Under the pieces are notes generated by a model. It was not told where the DNA came from. It ran no database searches and worked only from the letters and a program-made list of their open reading frames with translations. From positions 992,001 to 1,056,000 of the forward strand of contig CAWHVF010000005.1 in NCBI GenBank assembly GCA_963832785.1: 64,000 nt of DNA, written 5' to 3'. Of this stretch, positions 43,222-53,038 are shown in pieces. This DNA is from CAWBRT01 sp963832785. GTDB taxonomy: Bacteria; Acidobacteriota; Terriglobia; Terriglobales; Acidobacteriaceae. Made by a program: the position numbers and the translations under genes. The first letter of the stretch is position 1. Each line of letters begins with the position of its first letter.

Positions 43222-44439
43222 TCACTTGTACTGGAAGGGCTGGCTCATGTGTTTGCGGGCGATTTCGACGGCAGGGGACGTTTTGCCGGCCGACAAAACG
43301 GTCTCGTAGCGCTTGACCGCCACTGCCCGCCTGCTGATGGTGTCATACATCTCACCGGCCAGCAGGGTTGCCCGCTCAACCAACTCGGCGTCGGCACCAG
43401 GGTGGGCTGCTGCCTGGTCGAAAGCCTCGGCTGCCTCTTCGAAGCGGCGCTGCCCGCGCAGGGCGATCCCGAGCAAAAAAGCCACCCTGGCCGGTTCGGG
43501 AAGGGCGTACTTTTTCTCCTGGCAATTGGCCAGGATCTGGCGATAGGCGGCGATTGCCTCCGGTCCGCGCCCGGCGGCGCCGAGCAGATTGGCGTATTCC
43601 AGGGTGGTAAGGAAGCTGCGCGGATAGGCCGCCATCATGCCTTGCACCAGCTCCAGCGCCTCGGTATAGCGCTGCTCGCGGCGCAGAACCAGGGACAGGG
43701 TTATCTTGGCATCGGTGCTGGCGGGAGAGCCGCTGCGGCTTACCTCGCGCAGCATGGCTAGCCCCTTCTGCTTATTGCCGCCCACGCCAATAAGCGAGGC
43801 TGAGACCCTCATCGGCCAGGTCAGGCTGCCGACGATGTAGTTGTGGAAGCCAATGGTGATCTTGGCGTCCTCGTAGCTGGGGTCCAGCTCCAGCACGCGC
43901 TCATGGTCGCGCCGCGCCCCCAGGGCGGCCCGCAGCCCGGAAAACCACGCCTGTTCCGCCATTCCCATGTAGAGGCAGCGCAGCGCCCGGGCGCTTCCCC
44001 GGGCGTACCAGGCGTCGGCGTCGTCGGGGTTTTTGGCCAGCAGGGCGTTGGCCTGCATTTCGGCCTGGCGCTCAAGCTCCAGGATGCGGGTGCGCGCCGC
44101 CGCATCGAGCGGCCGCGGAGCCCTGTGCTCCAGGAAGGTATCGTCCGCGTAACTCTCCGTATCCAGCGCCCCGATCCGGGCCAACTCCTTGAACAGCACC
44201 GCCGAGAGCAGGTAGTTGGTGGCGAAGGGGTCTGCCGGATGCTCCTTTACCAGTAGCTCAAACGCCCGTATGGCCCGGTCGTAGTCCTGGTTATAGAAGT
44301 CGTCGAGAGCCTTCTTGGCAACGGCGTTGTTGCTGGGAAGGACAAAGCGGGAGGCCGAGTTGGCGGCTCGGCCGGCCGTAGCTGATAAAAGCGTCAGACA
44401 AAGGACGAAAAACCCCAACGGACGTGCAACTCGGCTCAT
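43222..44439 (-). CDS. Secreted TPR-repeat protein
   Basis: A 405-residue protein with a signal peptide (PLGFFVLCLTLLSATAGRAA) and TPR-like helices (DYDRAIRAFELLVKEHPADP, FEEAAEAFDQAAAHPGAD). A central region (DDTFLEHRAPRP to GFHNYIVGSLTW) is not obviously TPR. Probably periplasmic. No enzymatic motif is visible, and no clear operon partner. Confidence 0.75.
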   Translation of the reverse strand: MSRVARPLGFFVLCLTLLSATAGRAANSASRFVLPSNNAVAKKALDDFYNQDYDRAIRAFELLVKEHPADPFATNYLLSAVLFKELARIGALDTESYADDTFLEHRAPRPLDAAARTRILELERQAEMQANALLAKNPDDADAWYARGSARALRCLYMGMAEQAWFSGLRAALGARRDHERVLELDPSYEDAKITIGFHNYIVGSLTWPMRVSASLIGVGGNKQKGLAMLREVSRSGSPASTDAKITLSLVLRREQRYTEALELVQGMMAAYPRSFLTTLEYANLLGAAGRGPEAIAAYRQILANCQEKKYALPEPARVAFLLGIALRGQRRFEEAAEAFDQAAAHPGADAELVERATLLAGEMYDTISRRAVAVKRYETVLSAGKTSPAVEIARKHMSQPFQYK

Positions 44440-44598
44440 CTCTGGCTTCTGTTTTTCGAGTTTACTAGAACTCAGCGGCGGGCGAAATCAGAATACCAAT
44501 GCCTGGGAGCTGCGCATGCGCCTCGGTTTTTTAGCATGATGACGGCACTATAGTGCCGGGGCTGACGGTCTATTGTTATCCAAAAGTTTGCGCAAAGC

Positions 44599-45027
44599 TT
44601 AGCTGGCAGGCTCGTCTATCAGGTCCAGCCGGACTTTTTGGAGCCCCTTACCACTGAATCGGAGTATCTCTGCCGCCTTGTAAGAGAGGTCTATGATCCT
44701 GCCGGGGGTTACCGGGCCGCGATCATTGATGCGGACCACAATCGACCGCCCGTTGCTGAGGTTGGTTACCCGGACGAAGCTGCCCAGCGGCAGCTCGGGG
44801 TGGGCGGCGGTCAATTCGTTCATGTCGAAGGTCTCGCCGCTGGCGGTGATCTTGCCGTCGAACAGTTCCCCATACCAGGAGGCCTTTCCTACCTGGTAAG
44901 GCTTTTTCGGCTCGACAATCTTGCGGGGTTCAAGCTTAGGGAGCTCGCGCTGAACGGGCGCCGCCACCAGGGTGCTAACCAGCAGCATCGCCGCCAGCAA
45001 CAACTGGGTCAGTGCTCTTCGTCGCAT
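44599..45027 (-). CDS. rlpA: RlpA-like septal lytic transglycosylase/double-psi beta-barrel protein
   Basis: A 142-residue secreted protein: signal peptide (LTQLLLAAMLLVSTLVAAP), then a double-psi beta-barrel domain with the motif GKASWYGELFDGKITASGE and RINDRGP that defines RlpA. RlpA degrades denuded glycan at the septum. No C-terminal SPOR domain is present; the protein ends at the barrel, so this is a short form. GGTGG precedes the start. Confidence 0.82.
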   Translation of the reverse strand: MRRRALTQLLLAAMLLVSTLVAAPVQRELPKLEPRKIVEPKKPYQVGKASWYGELFDGKITASGETFDMNELTAAHPELPLGSFVRVTNLSNGRSIVVRINDRGPVTPGRIIDLSYKAAEILRFSGKGLQKVRLDLIDEPAS

Positions 45028-45522
45028 GTATCCACCTGCAAACAGAAAATTTCAAAACCCTGTGCTCTCACCCAAGAACCAATTGTTTAATTTTATGGAG
45101 ACAAGGGAGTTAAGGTCAACAACTAAGCAGAAACTCTCAATTTACCCTTGACAACTCTTAACAGTTATGATCGGCAATTGAGAGTAGAAACTGCTTCACG
45201 GCTACCGCGCCCTTTCCCCAGTTTTCGGCCCAATGGCTGTGATTTAGGATGAATTACCCCGTCTTTGGGTTGGCTGGCGGCTCACACCCGAGCTGGCAGG
45301 CAGGCGCGTGGCAAATGCGAAATTCTTTTTTATTTTCAATACAATACAGCATGTTAAGGCCGACAACTGCGGCTGAGGATTGACACTCGAGAATACGTAA
45401 TCCCTGGTTGCGAGTCCCACCCGCGCCGGTTTTTGCTCTCCGGATTCGGAAAGCCTTAACAACCCCCGAAGCCCCTGATATACGATCAGCACATCCCGGA
45501 GCGCCCGGCAGGAGCCATTGCT
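45028..45522. other. Gap between the rlpA-like gene and thiD
   Basis: No gene is visible in this divergent promoter region. It contains a 10-bp perfect inverted repeat ACTCTCAATT/AATTGAGAGT (45133-45142 with 45176-45185). No thiamin riboswitch consensus is seen upstream of thiD. Confidence 0.45.
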
Positions 45523-46353
45523 TTGCCCAGAACCACCGAACGCAACACCCCGGTCGTGGTCTCGATCGCCGGTTTCGACCCATCCTCGGGAGCCGGCATC
45601 ACCGCCGACATCAAAACGGCGGCGGCCCACGGTTGCTATGCCGCCACCTGCATCACGGCCCTGACGGTGCAGAACACCCAGGGAGTCAGAGCGGTCGAGC
45701 CGGTCGATGCCGCCCTGGTCAAGCGCACGCTCGCCGAACTAGCCCTGGACCTGCCCATCCACGGGATTCGCCTGGGCATGCTCGGCTCGGCGGCGGTGGC
45801 GGAGGCGGTGGCGGAGTTTCTGGAAGCCCACCGGCCGCCAAACGTCGTGGTCGATCCCATCGTGCGCTCCAGCTCCGGCGCCGAGTTGCTAACCCCGGAC
45901 GGCGTGGCTGTCCTGCGTGAGCGTATCCTGCCCCTGGCTTCAGTGGTGACCCCAAACCTGCACGAAGCCGCCATATTGGCCGGGACAGCCGCCGCCGACC
46001 TCTCCCAGGCGCGGCGTGCCGGCGAGCTGTTGCTGGAAACCGGGGTGCAGGCAGTGGTCGTCACCGGAGGCCACCTGCCCGAGCCCGCCGATACCCTCCT
46101 TTGGAAAGAAGCAGGCACCTTGCAGATTCGCTGCTATCCTTCGCGCAAGCTCGAGTCCACCTCCACCCACGGCACCGGCTGCGCCTTTGCTACCTCCCTG
46201 ACCTGCTGCCTCTGCCTGGGAGTCGCGCTTCCAGAGGCCGTTGCCCAGGCGCAGCAGTACGTTTTTCGGGCCATCCAGGAGGCGGAGCCCCTGGGCAAAG
46301 GCATAGGGCCGATCAATCATTTGTGGAAGTTTGGCGAAAGGGATAGCCGATAA
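45523..46353 (+). CDS. thiD: Hydroxymethylpyrimidine/phosphomethylpyrimidine kinase
   Basis: A 276-residue ribokinase-fold enzyme of thiamin synthesis. The conserved start VSIAGFDPSSGAGITADIKT binds HMP; THGTGCAFATSLT is the anion-hole motif. A TTG start at 45523 is used, with GGAG about nine bases upstream. It phosphorylates HMP and HMP-P. No other thi gene is adjacent. Confidence 0.9.
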   Translation: MPRTTERNTPVVVSIAGFDPSSGAGITADIKTAAAHGCYAATCITALTVQNTQGVRAVEPVDAALVKRTLAELALDLPIHGIRLGMLGSAAVAEAVAEFLEAHRPPNVVVDPIVRSSSGAELLTPDGVAVLRERILPLASVVTPNLHEAAILAGTAAADLSQARRAGELLLETGVQAVVVTGGHLPEPADTLLWKEAGTLQIRCYPSRKLESTSTHGTGCAFATSLTCCLCLGVALPEAVAQAQQYVFRAIQEAEPLGKGIGPINHLWKFGERDSR

Positions 46354-46516
46354 CCGGAGCCTGAAAGGGAGCTGCGTAGGCTAGGCGTTCCATATTGGAA
46401 CTGTCCAAGCCGAACTCCGGATTGGCAAAAGGAATACCGTTCTCGACTAGCACTTATAGGTTTATAGTTCGGGCTATTGAGAAGCTAAAAACCTGTACTT
46501 CCGAGAGCGTGGCATC

Positions 46517-47365
46517 ATGCGGAAACTCTGTGCACTTTTCCTTGCATTTATGTTCGCGGCGGAGCCGTGCCTATTCGGCCAGCAGGCTTCCGCACCACAA
46601 AATACATCACCAGCCACAACTCCAACGGGAACGGTTGCAGTCAAGCATACCCCTGATGGCAACCCGATACTTGAGGACGGCACGCCGCTTCGCCTTCGCA
46701 CTAGGCGGAATCTCTCATCGGCGGATTGCAAGGTCAACGACCAAATTGATTTCGAGGTATTGGACCCCGTCGTGCTCGACGGAATCACGATTGTTCCGCA
46801 AGGCGGCACCGCTATGGGGAAAGTAACTGAGGCGGAGCACAAGAAAAGGATGGGCCGTGGTGGCAAGCTGAACATAGTTATTGAGTCCGTGAAGATGACC
46901 AACGGCGATAAAGCCGCGTTGCGCGCCGTCAAGGACGCGCAGGGTGGCGGGCATGTTGGTGCGATGACGGGCGCAATTGTGGCCACGAGCATCGTGTTTT
47001 TTCCTGCAGCACCTCTGTTCCTATTCATGCACGGCAAAGACATTACGATTCCTTCGGGGACGGAATTCACGGCTTACGTCAACGGCGACACCGTGTTTAC
47101 CCCGCTTGCGCCTCCTCCAGTGCCGGCTGCGGCTGCGGCCAGCGTAGACGCTACTGCTGAACTAGTAGTCACTTCGACTTTGGACGGGGCCGACATTGAA
47201 ATTGATGGAGTTTTTGTTGGTAACACTCCTTCCACTGTGCAGGTAAATGGGGGGGATCACGTTGTTCGTATTTCGCGCAAGGGGTATCAAACCTACGAAA
47301 AGCAGATACACGTTGCAGGCGGGAAGATTAGCCTACGCGCTGAGTTGGAACCCATAAAGGAATAG
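46517..47365 (+). CDS. Secreted PEGA-domain protein
   Basis: A 282-residue protein: signal peptide (LCALFLAFMFAAEPCLFGQ), a middle domain with a possible membrane hairpin (GAMTGAIVATSIVFFPAAPLFLF), and a C-terminal PEGA domain (VTSTLDGADIEIDGVFVGNT) of the kind found in surface-layer or cell-wall contact proteins. Function unknown. Codon usage is less GC-rich than its neighbours. Confidence 0.72.
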   Translation: MRKLCALFLAFMFAAEPCLFGQQASAPQNTSPATTPTGTVAVKHTPDGNPILEDGTPLRLRTRRNLSSADCKVNDQIDFEVLDPVVLDGITIVPQGGTAMGKVTEAEHKKRMGRGGKLNIVIESVKMTNGDKAALRAVKDAQGGGHVGAMTGAIVATSIVFFPAAPLFLFMHGKDITIPSGTEFTAYVNGDTVFTPLAPPPVPAAAAASVDATAELVVTSTLDGADIEIDGVFVGNTPSTVQVNGGDHVVRISRKGYQTYEKQIHVAGGKISLRAELEPIKE

Positions 47366-47423
47366 CCAACGCTAACGGGAGTCATATTACCTGCCAGTTC
47401 CAGCGAAGAGCACATGTAAGAGC

Positions 47424-49583
47424 TTACTCGCCCGTGCTCGACACGTGTGCCTCTTCCCCCTTGAACTCCTGGTCCATCCAGTTGACCAGGGCGTCGACGC
47501 TCTGCGGCCGGCCCAGGAAGTTTTCCACTATCTGGTTGGCCGGCATGGCCCCGGTTGCCTCCAGCACTGTCCGGCGATAGCGCAGGGGCGTATCGCCGGC
47601 CAGCAGGTCGGCGGGGTTGAACTGGCGGAAGAAGTCCTCGGCAATCACCTTGTCCCAGAGATAGGTGTAATAGCCAGAAGAATATCCGATCAGATGGCGG
47701 AAGGATGCGAGCATGTGATCGCCGGCGATGGGCGCAAACGGCAGATAACGCTTCCACATGGCGAAGTATGCCGGCTCCAGTTCCGCCTGGGTTAGCGGCT
47801 TCTGGTGCAGGTAAAGCGACATGGCGGTGTAGGAAAGCTGGCGGCGGATCCACAGGCCGCGGCCGAAGGCATCGGCGCGGCTCATGCGGCGAACCATTTC
47901 CGCCGGGATCGGCTGGCCGGTCTGGTAATGGCGGGCGAAGCTGGCCAATACCGCGGGGTTGTGCATCCACTCCTCCAGCATCTGCGAGGGGGCTTCGACA
48001 AAGTCGGTCTCCATCATGCCGGCGGATCCGGCCCAGCGCTGCTGGCCCTGAAAGATCCAGTGCATCAGATGGCCGAACTCGTGGAAGAAGGTAACCGCAT
48101 CGGCATACTCCAACAGCCCCGGATCGCCCGGCTTGCCCCCTGGAAAATTGCAGATCAGGGCAGCTTCGGGCAGGTGCCGGCCGCGCTTGCCGTCGCGCAC
48201 CGGATACATGCTGAACCACTTGTCCTTGCCCGCGCGCGGATGCATGTCCAGGTAGAACCGCCCCAGCCTGCGCTTGCCGTCAAAGACATCCCAGGTGGTG
48301 ACCGCCGGGTCCCAGGCGACGGCGTCGCGGGCGGGCCGGATGGAAACGCGAAACAGGCGCGAGGCTATGTCCAGGACACCCTGCTGCACCTGCTCAAAGG
48401 GGAAATACGGCCGCGCCGATTGCGAGTCGAAGTCGAAGTACTGGCGGCGCACCCGCTCCTGCCAGTAGGAGGTGTCGGGGGCGGCGATGACGCTTAGCTC
48501 CGGGTCCTGCTTGCGCGCCAGCGTCAGCATTATCTGGTATTCGCGCTCGGCGGTGGCCTTCGAGGCGGCATCGAGCCGGTCGATGAAGCCGCTGATGGTG
48601 CGGGCGTTCTGCGCCATCTTGTCGGCGGCGTTCAGGTCCGCCCAACTGGCAAATTTGAGCAGGGCGGCCAGCTCGGCGCGCTTTTCCAGCAGTTCTGCCA
48701 GCACCTCCTCGTTTTTCGGATAGGCACGGCCCGTGTAGGCCAGATACATGCGGCGACGGAGGCCGGCGTCGTTGGCGAACTTCATCACCGGAAAGAAGTC
48801 TGGTGCCTCCGTGGTCAGCGTAATGGTGCCGTCGGCGGCAGGCTGGTGGCGGGCAATGTAGTCAGCCGGCAGTCCGTCCAGTTCCGCGCTTCGCGCCACC
48901 ACCTTGGGAACGTCGTCCGCCAGGTTGCGCTGGTATTTCGTCTCCAGGGCGGTGATCTCGTCGTTCAGCGCCCGAATCTGGCTGCGCGTGGGCGCGTCCC
49001 GGTCGACGCCGGCCAGGCGGAACTCGAGCAACTGCCGCTGCAGGTAATAGCGCGTGGCGGGATCGGCCAGCCGGGGTTTCTGGCGATCTCGGTTGCCGGG
49101 CTGAGCGGCGTCGAGCGCGGCCAGGGCGCTGTAGACGGACTGATTCAGGCTCAGCGCGGTCTGCACGGCGTTTACCTTCTGCACCATGCGCTGTGCAGCG
49201 TCGCGCATCGCCTCCTGCGGATAGACCGCCTGCACCAGTTGCGACTCGTAGGTGGCGCTGTCCAGCTCGTCGGTGGCCTCGTCGAACGGCGCCAGGGTGT
49301 TCTTTACCGTGCGCTTTCCCTTCACCGCCAGCAGGCGATCGATGGCGGCCTGCGCACGCGCCAGCCGCTGGTTGATGTTGTCGGTTATCGAGTCGGCATC
49401 GACCGTCCCACTCCACAGATGGCCGGGTGCCATGGAGGAGGGTCCCACGGGTCCGGCAAAGTGAATGGTGCCCTGGCCGACAGGGGTCCCAACGCCGGCA
49501 TTGGCCGGCCGCGTGCCCAGGGAAATTGCGGACAAGAACAGTAAGACGGCAAGGGGCAGCGGGAAAATTCGAGGGCGTTTCAC
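47424..49583 (-). CDS. M3-family (thimet-like) metallopeptidase, secreted
   Basis: A 719-residue zinc peptidase with a signal peptide (PLPLAVLLFLSAISLGTRPANA) and the HExxH motif in TFFHEFGHLMHW, typical of the M3 oligopeptidase family. The GTG at 49583 is used because the signal peptide begins there. A TATAAT hexamer lies at 49593-49598 only about ten bases upstream on this strand, so the mRNA may be leaderless. It likely degrades small peptides in the periplasm. Confidence 0.88.
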   Translation of the reverse strand: MKRPRIFPLPLAVLLFLSAISLGTRPANAGVGTPVGQGTIHFAGPVGPSSMAPGHLWSGTVDADSITDNINQRLARAQAAIDRLLAVKGKRTVKNTLAPFDEATDELDSATYESQLVQAVYPQEAMRDAAQRMVQKVNAVQTALSLNQSVYSALAALDAAQPGNRDRQKPRLADPATRYYLQRQLLEFRLAGVDRDAPTRSQIRALNDEITALETKYQRNLADDVPKVVARSAELDGLPADYIARHQPAADGTITLTTEAPDFFPVMKFANDAGLRRRMYLAYTGRAYPKNEEVLAELLEKRAELAALLKFASWADLNAADKMAQNARTISGFIDRLDAASKATAEREYQIMLTLARKQDPELSVIAAPDTSYWQERVRRQYFDFDSQSARPYFPFEQVQQGVLDIASRLFRVSIRPARDAVAWDPAVTTWDVFDGKRRLGRFYLDMHPRAGKDKWFSMYPVRDGKRGRHLPEAALICNFPGGKPGDPGLLEYADAVTFFHEFGHLMHWIFQGQQRWAGSAGMMETDFVEAPSQMLEEWMHNPAVLASFARHYQTGQPIPAEMVRRMSRADAFGRGLWIRRQLSYTAMSLYLHQKPLTQAELEPAYFAMWKRYLPFAPIAGDHMLASFRHLIGYSSGYYTYLWDKVIAEDFFRQFNPADLLAGDTPLRYRRTVLEATGAMPANQIVENFLGRPQSVDALVNWMDQEFKGEEAHVSSTGE

Positions 49584-49683
49584 AACCAGGAAATTATATC
49601 CAAGCCGCCGGCGGAACAGGCCATAACCCGCCCTGGCGCCGAACAGCGCGGGGCGAGGGTGGGGCGCCGCGCCGCCATTCAAG

Positions 49684-50091
49684 CTAGTTTCGGCCCGCTT
49701 TGAGCAGGCCGTATTCCCGGGCGCTATCGAGAAAACCGGCGGCCGATTTCAGCAACTCGTCCAGCGGCATGCTGGCGTCTTGCGCCATGGCTCCGAGATC
49801 CTCGCGCAGGTGCCGCAAAAGCGAGATGACCGCCCGGGCGCGGTGCGCAAACAGCAGGGGGCCGATGTCCTGCTTTTGCTGGCCGTCTAGCGACTGCTGC
49901 GCAATCCAGCCCACCTCGCGGGCGCGGTCCACCTGCTCGCGAAACTCCTTCAGCGGTTGCGGATCGGCCAAGCCGGCGCGCAAGAGCGTGGCAACCCCCT
50001 TGAGGGTCGCCGTGGCCCGCTGCAGTTCGCGCGCAACCTGCTCTTGAAAGGCTACCGTGGCTTCGGCGTACTGTGTGGGATCGATCGGCAT
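49684..50091 (-). CDS. Small alpha-helical hypothetical protein
   Basis: A 135-residue helical protein (MPIDPTQYAEATVAFQEQVA, then RHLREDLGAMAQDASMPLD) with no signal or membrane segment and no recognised family. AGGGAGGAA lies about nine bases before the ATG at 50091. It follows nth by about 15 bases and is probably co-transcribed with it. Confidence 0.7.
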   Translation of the reverse strand: MPIDPTQYAEATVAFQEQVARELQRATATLKGVATLLRAGLADPQPLKEFREQVDRAREVGWIAQQSLDGQQKQDIGPLLFAHRARAVISLLRHLREDLGAMAQDASMPLDELLKSAAGFLDSAREYGLLKAGRN

Positions 50092-50105
50092 AGTGAGTTT
50101 CCTCC

Positions 50106-50972
50106 CTACCTGGCCTTGGGATGCAGTTCCACCGTAGACCAGGTTTTGTCGGCGGCGTGGCAAAGGTTTTCCAGCGGGCAGGAGGCGCATCTGGGAGCGC
50201 GCGCCAGGCACAGCGCCCGCCCGTGATGAATGAGCTGGTGCGAGAAATCGATCCAGCGGTCGCGCGGCACCACCCCCATCAGGTCCTGCTCGATTTTTTG
50301 CGGATCGTCGTTGCTGCTCAGCTCCAGGCGGCGGGCGATGCGGTGCACGTGCGTATCCACCACCACCCCTTCCGCCTTGCCGAACCAGGAGCCGAGCACC
50401 ACGTTGGCGGTCTTGCGCGCCACTCCCGGCAGAGTAAGCAGCTTCTCCATCTCGTCCGGCACCGCGCCGCCGTAATCGTCCACCAGCTTGCGGGCGGAGC
50501 CGACCAGAGACTTCGCCTTGTTGCGGAAAAAGCCGGTGGAGCGGATCTCCGGCTCGAGCTGCTCCGGCTCCAGCGCGGCAAAGTCGCGCGGCGTGGGATA
50601 ACGCTTGAACAGCTCCGGCGTGACCATGTTCACCCGCGTGTCGGTACACTGCGCGGAAAGAATGGTGGCCACCAGCAGTTCCCAGGCGCTCTGGTGATGC
50701 AAGGCGCACTTGGCGCCAGGATAGGCAGCCTCAAGCCGGCGCAGAATTTCCTTTATCCTCTCCGGCGCCAGCGGATCGTAACCGGCGGCCGGCGCGGCTT
50801 TGGGAGCGGGCTTCGGCGCAGGTTTGGCGCTCTTGCGGGATGGCGGCTTTACCCGCCCGGCAGGAGCGCTTTTGCCCGCGCTCCGGGCCGGCTGCGCGCC
50901 GCCGCGCGGCGTTTTCACCCCGGCCTGGCGTCCGAACTTCGATGGCTGTCGCGGGACCTTTCCTCGAACCAT
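50106..50972 (-). CDS. nth: Endonuclease III
   Basis: A 288-residue DNA glycosylase/AP-lyase. HhH motif LPGVARKTANVVLGSWF with the catalytic Lys, catalytic Asp in VVVDTHVHR, and an iron-sulfur cluster C-x6-C-x2-C-x5-C (CLARAPRCASCPLENLC). The N-terminal ~70 residues are an unusual Ala/Pro/Lys-rich extension that could bind DNA. The ATG at 50972 has GGAGG nine bases upstream. Confidence 0.93.
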   Translation of the reverse strand: MVRGKVPRQPSKFGRQAGVKTPRGGAQPARSAGKSAPAGRVKPPSRKSAKPAPKPAPKAAPAAGYDPLAPERIKEILRRLEAAYPGAKCALHHQSAWELLVATILSAQCTDTRVNMVTPELFKRYPTPRDFAALEPEQLEPEIRSTGFFRNKAKSLVGSARKLVDDYGGAVPDEMEKLLTLPGVARKTANVVLGSWFGKAEGVVVDTHVHRIARRLELSSNDDPQKIEQDLMGVVPRDRWIDFSHQLIHHGRALCLARAPRCASCPLENLCHAADKTWSTVELHPKAR

Positions 50973-51091
50973 GAATGCCGCACCTCCTGCCAAAACTTGT
51001 ATCACGCCATGCAGATTACAATGGATAGGCCGGTTGGAGCCAGTAGCGAGCGCGGCTCTCCACTGGCGGATTTGCCCGGTCGAGGAGATCC

Positions 51092-51937
51092 ATGGAAATC
51101 GAAAAGCTCCAGGCGACTGCGGCCGCCGAGCTGCCGGCAGTGCCGCTTACCGTCGAGGGCGCCAGCGTTTTGCACCAGATGTTCCGCCTGCGCTGGGGGG
51201 CATGGAACCAGTTGCCGGCGGCGGAGCGGGCCTCGATTGCCGCCGAAGCCGGCGATGCCCTGGCCTCGCTGGAGGCCGCCGGGCGAACCGCCCTCTACTC
51301 CATCCTGGGACACAAGGCGGACCTGCTGATTCTGCACTTCCGCGATTCGCTCGACGAACTCAACCAGGCGCAACTCAGCCTCAACCGCCTGCGCTGGCAG
51401 CAATACCTTGAAGCCTCGGCCTCCTACGTCTCGGTCGTCGAGCTGGGGCTGTACGAATCCACGGTGAAGCTGTATCGCTCCCTCGCCGAGCGCAACGTGG
51501 CGCCGCACTCGGAGGAGTGGAGCCGCGAGGTCGAAGAGCTGCTGAGCCGCCAGCGACAGGCGATGCGCCCGCGCCTCTTTCCGGCCATTCCCGACCAGCG
51601 TTACCTGTGCTTCTACCCGATGGACCGCCGCCGCGGCGAAATGAAAAACTGGTACACCCTCGGCATCGAGGAGCGCCGGCGCCAGATGGATGAGCACGGC
51701 ACGGTGGGACGCCGCTACGCCGGCCGCGTGCAGCAGATCATCTCCGGCTCGGTCGGTTACGACGACTGGGAGTGGGGCGTCGACCTGTTCGCCAACAACC
51801 CGGTGAGCTTCAAGAAGCTTATCTACGAGATGCGCTTCGATGAAGTCAGCGCCGTCTATTCCAACTTCGGCACCTTTTATCTCGGCGTGCGCTGCCCGAC
51901 AGTCCGCTTGGCGGAATGGCTGGAAGGAACACAATAA
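51092..51937 (+). CDS. hemQ: HemQ, coproheme decarboxylase (chlorite dismutase family)
   Basis: A 281-residue protein of the Cld/HemQ fold. The second half contains FYPMDRRRGEMKNWYTLG and the proximal-heme region RRQMDEHGTVGRRYAGRVQQ. HemQ converts coproheme to protoheme in bacteria using the coproporphyrin-dependent route. Start at the ATG 51092, behind GAGG. It is divergent from nth. Length is normal for the dimeric-ferredoxin-like family. Confidence 0.85.
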   Translation: MEIEKLQATAAAELPAVPLTVEGASVLHQMFRLRWGAWNQLPAAERASIAAEAGDALASLEAAGRTALYSILGHKADLLILHFRDSLDELNQAQLSLNRLRWQQYLEASASYVSVVELGLYESTVKLYRSLAERNVAPHSEEWSREVEELLSRQRQAMRPRLFPAIPDQRYLCFYPMDRRRGEMKNWYTLGIEERRRQMDEHGTVGRRYAGRVQQIISGSVGYDDWEWGVDLFANNPVSFKKLIYEMRFDEVSAVYSNFGTFYLGVRCPTVRLAEWLEGTQ

Positions 51938-52024
51938 CAACAGGCATCTTGCTTGACGCCTCCGCATTCCGGAATAGACTTGGTTTTTGCTTCCATAAAC
52001 GCGGCCCGCTAGGAGGATTTTTCA

Positions 52025-52909
52025 ATGGACAACAAGACACGCGCCAAGGAACTGGTCGCCGGCACCATCGATTTCCACATTCACACCGGTCCGGACGTCT
52101 TCCCCCGCCTGTTGACCGACATAGAGGCGGCCCAGCAAGCCAAAGCAGCGGGAATGAAAGGCATTCTGCTGAAGAACCACGTCACCACCACCGCCGACCG
52201 GGCGCAGATTGCCACCCAAGTGGTCGGCTTTCCCGTCTTCGGCGGAGTGGCCCTGAATCTGTCCGTCGGCGGCGTCAATCCACAGGCGGCGGAGATGGCC
52301 CTGCGCATGGGAGCCAAAGAGGTCTGGATGCCCACCATCCACGCCGAGCACTACCTGGGCGAGGTGGACAACGTGCCCATGTTCGCCAAGCTGCTGAAGT
52401 CCGGCATCAAGGGCATCAACCTGCTGAACCAGCAAGGCAAACTGAAGAGCGAAGTCATCGACGTTCTGGCGCTGATCGCGCAGTATGACGCCGTCCTGGC
52501 CACCGGCCACATCTCCATTCCCGAGGCCATGGCGCTGGTGGCGGAGGCGAAAAAGCTAGGAGTGAAGAAGATCGTCGTCACTCACCCGGTTTCGCCCATG
52601 GAGAACTACTCGGTCGCCGACATGAAGCAGATTCTTGCCCTGGGCGCCACCATGCTGGAGCACGTGGTCAACGACATCACCCACCAGATGAAGAAGCCCA
52701 TTCCGCCGGCCAGGATTGCCGAAGCCATCAAGGCCATCGGCGCCCAATCCACCATCATGAGCACCGACAGCGGCCAGGTCATCAATCCCTCGCCCGTCTG
52801 CTCGATGGGGAACTTCATCCGCGAAATGCTGGACCAGGGCATCGCAGAAAAAGACATCCTCGTCATGACCCGCACAAACCCCGGAGCCATGCTCGGGATC
52901 GAAGCGTAA
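52025..52909 (+). CDS. DUF6282-type amidohydrolase-like protein
   Basis: A 294-residue TIM-barrel-like protein starting with a metal-binding HxH in IDFHIHTGPDVFP (H18, H20); further possible ligands are the His residues in LLKNHVTTT and VVTHPVSPME. It resembles the DUF6282 family, which has no assigned reaction. AGGAGG is well placed before the ATG. It pairs with the dehydrogenase about 130 bases downstream, which suggests a shared catabolic step, unproven. Confidence 0.78.
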   Translation: MDNKTRAKELVAGTIDFHIHTGPDVFPRLLTDIEAAQQAKAAGMKGILLKNHVTTTADRAQIATQVVGFPVFGGVALNLSVGGVNPQAAEMALRMGAKEVWMPTIHAEHYLGEVDNVPMFAKLLKSGIKGINLLNQQGKLKSEVIDVLALIAQYDAVLATGHISIPEAMALVAEAKKLGVKKIVVTHPVSPMENYSVADMKQILALGATMLEHVVNDITHQMKKPIPPARIAEAIKAIGAQSTIMSTDSGQVINPSPVCSMGNFIREMLDQGIAEKDILVMTRTNPGAMLGIEA

Positions 52910-53030
52910 GGAATTTAAGATTTAAGATTGCAGATTTAAGATTGAAAACCTTCGCGTGCCGGCAGTGGTAAGCAAGCCTGCTTTTTTCAATCTGCAATCT
53001 GCAACCTTAAATCTGAGATCGATTTTGAGG
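52910..53030. repeat. AT-rich TTTAAGATTGCAGATTTAAG-type repeats
   Basis: Tandem variants of TTTAAGATTGCAG and the inverted CAATCTGCAATCTGCAA fill the spacer. The same sequence type flanks the IS element (near 32140 and 33480) and occurs at 34240-34272. Confidence 0.5.
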
Positions 53031-53038
53031 GCTAGCAC

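Noticed and set aside
45148..45171. TTGACA and TATGAT as a promoter
   Set aside because: Spacing is only 12 bases, too short for a sigma-70 promoter.
45230..45522. Thiamin riboswitch upstream of thiD
   Set aside because: No THI-box consensus such as CTGAGA was found in this stretch.
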